A stretch of DNA of 18,049 nt from Caldifarciminota bacterium (GTDB taxonomy: Bacteria > Hydrothermota > UBA3072 > B12-G15), in the NCBI GenBank assembly GCA_021163525.1, contig JAGGTX010000149.1, forward strand, positions 1 through 18,049, given 5' to 3'. Made by a program: the position numbers and the translations under genes. Of this stretch, positions 16,499 to 18,049 are shown in pieces. The first letter of the stretch is position 1, and the number at the start of each line of letters is the position of its first letter. A model generated the notes under the pieces. That model saw only the letters and a list, made by a program, of their open reading frames with translations. It was not told where the DNA came from and did not search any database.

Positions 16499-16621
16499 TT
16501 ATGGCACGGCACATCTTTGTTTTCCTCCACACACCATCCTGGAAGGACATAGCTGGTTAAATACAACTTTTGTGCCTAAACCAAGCTGATCTATCTTGAG
16601 ATAAGCATTTTCAATTACCAT
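16499..16621 (-). CDS. Putative Cys-rich RiPP precursor peptide (40 residues)
   Basis: This short gene encodes a leader-like N-terminus (MVIENAYLKIDQLGLGTK, 1-18) and a C-terminal core with three cysteines at positions 25, 31 and 37, exactly six residues apart (C-x5-C-x5-C). The core region reads CPSRMVCGGKQRCAVP to the end. It is basic and contains a Gly-Gly pair between Cys2 and Cys3. The SD AGGGGGTGA (16632-16624) is nearly a full match to the anti-SD and lies two bases before the ATG. Tandem stops (TAATAA) end it. An attenuator hairpin, a SPASM maturase and an ABC exporter follow. Regular Cys spacing plus a SPASM neighbour suggests a sactipeptide/ranthipeptide-like product with thioether links. 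I know of no family with this exact sequence. The gene call rests on SD, context and Cys pattern. Confidence 0.82.
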   Translation of the reverse strand: MVIENAYLKIDQLGLGTKVVFNQLCPSRMVCGGKQRCAVP

Positions 16622-16686
16622 TTTCACCCCCTATTTTAGTTTTTTTATTTTTTAAATTTTGCTTACCTTTTCAAAATATATTTTTC

Positions 16687-16715
16687 CCCCTGCACCATCA
16701 TCCCTGATGCAGGGG
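16687..16715 (-). other. Stable hairpin in the precursor mRNA leader
   Basis: CCCCTGCA (16687-16694) pairs perfectly with TGCAGGGG (16708-16715) across a 13-base loop. An alternative fold extends an inner CATCA/TGATG stem after a three-base bulge. On the minus strand it lies about 65 bases before the precursor start and is not followed by a T tract, so it is a leader structure (stability or regulation) rather than a standard terminator. Neither is the plus-strand side a clear terminator. Confidence 0.5.
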
Positions 16716-16773
16716 CTTCCTTAAACGAACCTTATCCTCCTTGATGGTGAATAAACAAGGGATATATGAGAGT

Positions 16774-16863
16774 TTATGCATAAGAATATAAAACATCCTC
16801 TATGAAGAAAGAGTTCCCCGAGAGAGAGAGAGTATTTCTCCTTTTTACCATCCTTCTTCTCAT
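16774..16863 (-). CDS. Possible 29-residue leaderless leader peptide upstream of the precursor gene
   Basis: An ATG at 16863 coincides with the +1 predicted from the promoter at 16897-16870. The same -10-plus-six-bases-plus-ATG geometry is seen at recG and ppx. The frame encodes a very basic start (MRRRMVKRR), a Ser/Leu stretch coded by a CT repeat, and ends at TAA 16776-16774. It could be a leader peptide controlling the RiPP operon, or a chance frame inside a 5' leader. It has no SD and no recognisable homology. Confidence 0.25.
   Translation of the reverse strand: MRRRMVKRRNTLSLSGNSFFIEDVLYSYA
16820..16832. repeat. GA dinucleotide repeat
   Basis: About 6.5 units of GA on the plus strand (CT on the minus strand), inside the transcribed leader ahead of the RiPP precursor and inside the possible 29-residue leader ORF. 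Such tracts can slip during replication. Confidence 0.7.
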
Positions 16864-16869
16864 GAATTT

Positions 16870-16897
16870 AAAATAACACATCTATTTCTTTTGTCAA
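16870..16897 (-). promoter_or_regulatory. Predicted promoter of the RiPP operon
   Basis: On the minus strand a perfect TTGACA (16897-16892), a 16 bp spacer and TATTTT (16875-16870), identical in both boxes and spacing to the tRNA-Glu promoter. The predicted +1 near 16863 gives a leader of about 240 bases before the precursor, holding the possible leader ORF, the GA repeat and the hairpin at 16687-16715. Confidence 0.55.
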
Positions 16898-16927
16898 GTA
16901 GTTTTTTACATACCTGTGGGAAAATTC

Positions 16928-17038
16928 ATGCACAATGTGGAATTATTAAATTTCTTCGTGTATACTTTTCTAAAAATTGTCATAATGGCAGGGTCTTTGG
17001 TGGGTTTGTTGACTTTTTATTTATTGGGTTTAAAATGA
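16928..17038 (+). CDS. Possible 36-residue single-pass membrane peptide
   Basis: An ATG at 16928 opens a frame to TGA 17036-17038, encoding one hydrophobic segment (FLKIVIMAGSLVGLLTFYLL) with a short polar start. It ends three bases before the ATG of the next gene. Only a weak GGGA lies upstream, and the frame covers the promoter proposed for the next gene, so one of the two readings may be wrong. AT-rich DNA yields hydrophobic frames by chance. Confidence 0.2.
   Translation: MHNVELLNFFVYTFLKIVIMAGSLVGLLTFYLLGLK
17009..17036 (+). promoter_or_regulatory. Predicted promoter of the TPR/zinc-ribbon gene, leaderless geometry
   Basis: TTGACT (17009-17014), a 16 bp spacer and TAAAAT (17031-17036), then five bases to ATG 17042. 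The predicted +1 is at the start codon and no SD is present. Confidence 0.55.
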
Positions 17039-17041
17039 AAC

Positions 17042-17797
17042 ATGCTCGGTTTGATGATTCTTTATCTTTTGTTTCTTGGAACGCTTGTATTCTTCCTTTT
17101 TACCTGGCTCACATTCAGGATTGTTGAGGGTGCATTCATAAGGTCAATGGGCAATCCCAATTATGGCTTTTATGTCCTTTCTGGAATAATTGCCTTTTTC
17201 TCCATTATAACGATTCTCCTTGGGGGTAAGAGTGGAATACCCGTTCTTTTTATCATTGTTGTTACATATGTAATCTTCCTCTTTATAAAGAAGAATGAGA
17301 TTAAACAGGAGAGGAATAAAATGAAGAGGATGATTGAGAACCTTGAAAACCGACTGAACCTTGAACCAGATGATTTCGGAACCCTGATGGCACTTGGGAA
17401 ACTGTATGAGAAGGAGGAGGATTACAGGAGGGCACTTTATTACTATGAAAAGGCTGAAAAATTGGTTGCCATGGTAGAGGAGAGTCTTGCAAAGAGGAAG
17501 GCAAAGGAGATGAGGTATTTTATTAAAACAGAGGAGGAGGAAAAGCCAGTTATCTGTCCAGGGTGTGGGAAAAGGAATGCGGAGAATGCGGTTTTTTGCA
17601 GAAAATGCGGTAAGATTCTCAGAACCCCTGTCCAGGTATGGAGGGAGATGAACAAATATGCAAAGATACTGATTATGATACTTGGATTCCAGTACATACT
17701 CTTTGCCATATTCCTATCCTGGAAGGCAAATCTCCTTTTGTGGGTATTCACACTTATTGACCTTTCCCTTTTCTATTCCACATTCAGGGAGGCATAA
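17042..17797 (+). CDS. Membrane protein with TPR-like segment and zinc ribbon
   Basis: A 251-residue protein of unknown function. Membrane segments lie near residues 4-28, 44-62 and 66-83, and again at 208-226 and 230-246. Between them is a cytoplasmic region with a charged coiled-coil-like stretch (84-108), a TPR-like helix pair (GTLMALGKLYEKEEDYRRAL, 113-132, continuing to about 142), and a zinc ribbon with C172-x2-C175 and C186-x2-C189 (CPGCG ... CRKCG). This combination suggests a membrane-anchored scaffold, but no specific role can be read from it. It is transcribed divergently from the RiPP operon. The ATG at 17042 is supported by the promoter directly upstream. Confidence 0.8.
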   Translation: MLGLMILYLLFLGTLVFFLFTWLTFRIVEGAFIRSMGNPNYGFYVLSGIIAFFSIITILLGGKSGIPVLFIIVVTYVIFLFIKKNEIKQERNKMKRMIENLENRLNLEPDDFGTLMALGKLYEKEEDYRRALYYYEKAEKLVAMVEESLAKRKAKEMRYFIKTEEEEKPVICPGCGKRNAENAVFCRKCGKILRTPVQVWREMNKYAKILIMILGFQYILFAIFLSWKANLLLWVFTLIDLSLFYSTFREA

Positions 17798-17856
17798 GTT
17801 CTTTAATTCTCAATATAAAAACAGAATATGATTCATAGATGTTTTCATCTTATTTG

Positions 17857-17884
17857 TTGACAAGCATACCAAAGAGATTAAAAT
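17857..17884 (+). promoter_or_regulatory. Predicted promoter of the MBL-fold gene, leaderless geometry
   Basis: A perfect TTGACA (17857-17862), a 16 bp spacer and TAAAAT (17879-17884), followed by seven bases and ATG 17892. There is no SD at normal spacing. Confidence 0.6.
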
Positions 17885-17891
17885 TAAACAA

Positions 17892-18049
17892 ATGAGGTTT
17901 ATTGATATTTTTGATAATACGAAAAAGATAAAGAAATTGAGCAGGGGATGGGGGCTTTCCTTCTTCTTCCCTGATTACCACCTTTTGTTTGATACGGGTG
18001 AGAGCCCCATCTACCTTGAGCAGAACCTGCATGAACTTGGTATCCCAAA
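17892..18049 (+). CDS. MBL-fold metallohydrolase, N-terminal fragment cut by the window end
   Basis: The 52 visible residues begin MRFIDIFDNT and contain RGWGLSFFF, YHLLFDTGESP and NLHELGIP. This pattern (N-terminal strand, GWGLS, buried LFDTG, then N...LGI) is typical of the metallo-beta-lactamase-fold subgroup annotated as 7,8-dihydropterin-6-methyl-4-(beta-D-ribofuranosyl)aminobenzene 5'-phosphate synthase-like. The zinc-binding HxHxDH motif would lie beyond the window, so activity cannot be judged. It has its own promoter and no SD. Confidence 0.7.
   Translation, partial: MRFIDIFDNTKKIKKLSRGWGLSFFFPDYHLLFDTGESPIYLEQNLHELGIP

Noticed and set aside
16632..16680. A promoter nearer the precursor gene (TTGAAA with an A-rich -10)
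   Set aside because: The possible -10 boxes are poor, and the region is A/T homopolymer-rich, so matches mean little. The TTGACA/TATTTT pair upstream is much better.
16687..16715. Intrinsic terminator for either strand
   Set aside because: The stem is strong, but neither side is followed by a proper T tract; kept only as a hairpin.
16730..16774. A start codon after the AAGGAGGATAAGG sequence (minus strand, near 16740)
   Set aside because: The SD-like sequence is not followed by ATG, GTG or TTG at usable distance.
16891..17127. A 78-codon plus-strand frame from TTG 16891
   Set aside because: It overlaps the start of the TPR/zinc-ribbon gene in another frame, and its composition is not protein-like.
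1..18049. CRISPR arrays, insertion sequences and transposase genes
   Set aside because: No regularly spaced direct repeats, inverted-repeat-flanked elements or transposase motifs were seen.

Overview
The window looks like chromosomal DNA of a diderm (Gram-negative-type) bacterium. A beta-barrel DUF5916 protein implies an outer membrane, and Rho, rpmE, purC, RecG, RsmI and IlvE are ordinary bacterial housekeeping genes. Genes are tightly packed, often overlapping, rich in AGG/AGA arginine codons and Lys/Glu. The style resembles thermophilic or deep-branching candidate phyla (WOR-3/Stahlbacteria-like), but that placement is only an impression.

Layout. 44-2095 (+) recG. 2078-4535 (-) an operon rho-rpmE-purC that converges on recG with an 18 bp overlap. 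4635-4707 (+) tRNA-Glu. 4751-7788 (+) a phosphate operon: Ppx/GppA phosphatase, DUF47 PhoU-like accessory protein and PiT transporter with a long soluble tail. 7769-10316 (-) ilvE, a hypothetical protein with a duplicated motif, and rsmI, converging on the transporter gene with a 20 bp overlap. 10388-10839 (-) a frameshifted transporter remnant (possibly OPT family), then 10840-11268 (-) a PPC/DUF296 protein. 11402-16621 (-) the most interesting part: an apparent RiPP (ribosomally made, post-translationally modified peptide) operon. It holds a 40-residue precursor not previously called here, with three Cys at exact six-residue intervals, an attenuator hairpin, a radical SAM/SPASM maturase, an ABC exporter (ATPase plus ABC-2 permease) and a DUF5916 outer-membrane barrel. 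17042-17797 (+) a membrane TPR/zinc-ribbon protein, and 17892-end (+) the start of an MBL-fold hydrolase.

How the RiPP genes could work together (inference): the precursor is made in excess of the enzyme because a hairpin lies between them. The SPASM maturase modifies the Cys-rich core, the ABC pair moves the product across the inner membrane, and the DUF5916 barrel may take part at the outer membrane. No dedicated leader peptidase is visible.

A second pattern runs through the whole window. Genes at the head of transcription units (recG, ppx, the 17042 gene, the 17892 gene, probably rho, and a tiny ORF ahead of the precursor) lack a Shine-Dalgarno (SD) sequence. Each has a sigma-70-like promoter, usually with a 16 bp spacer, whose -10 box ends 4-7 bases before the ATG, as expected for leaderless mRNAs. 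Genes inside operons carry clear SD sequences. All calls come from reading the sequence; no database search was run.
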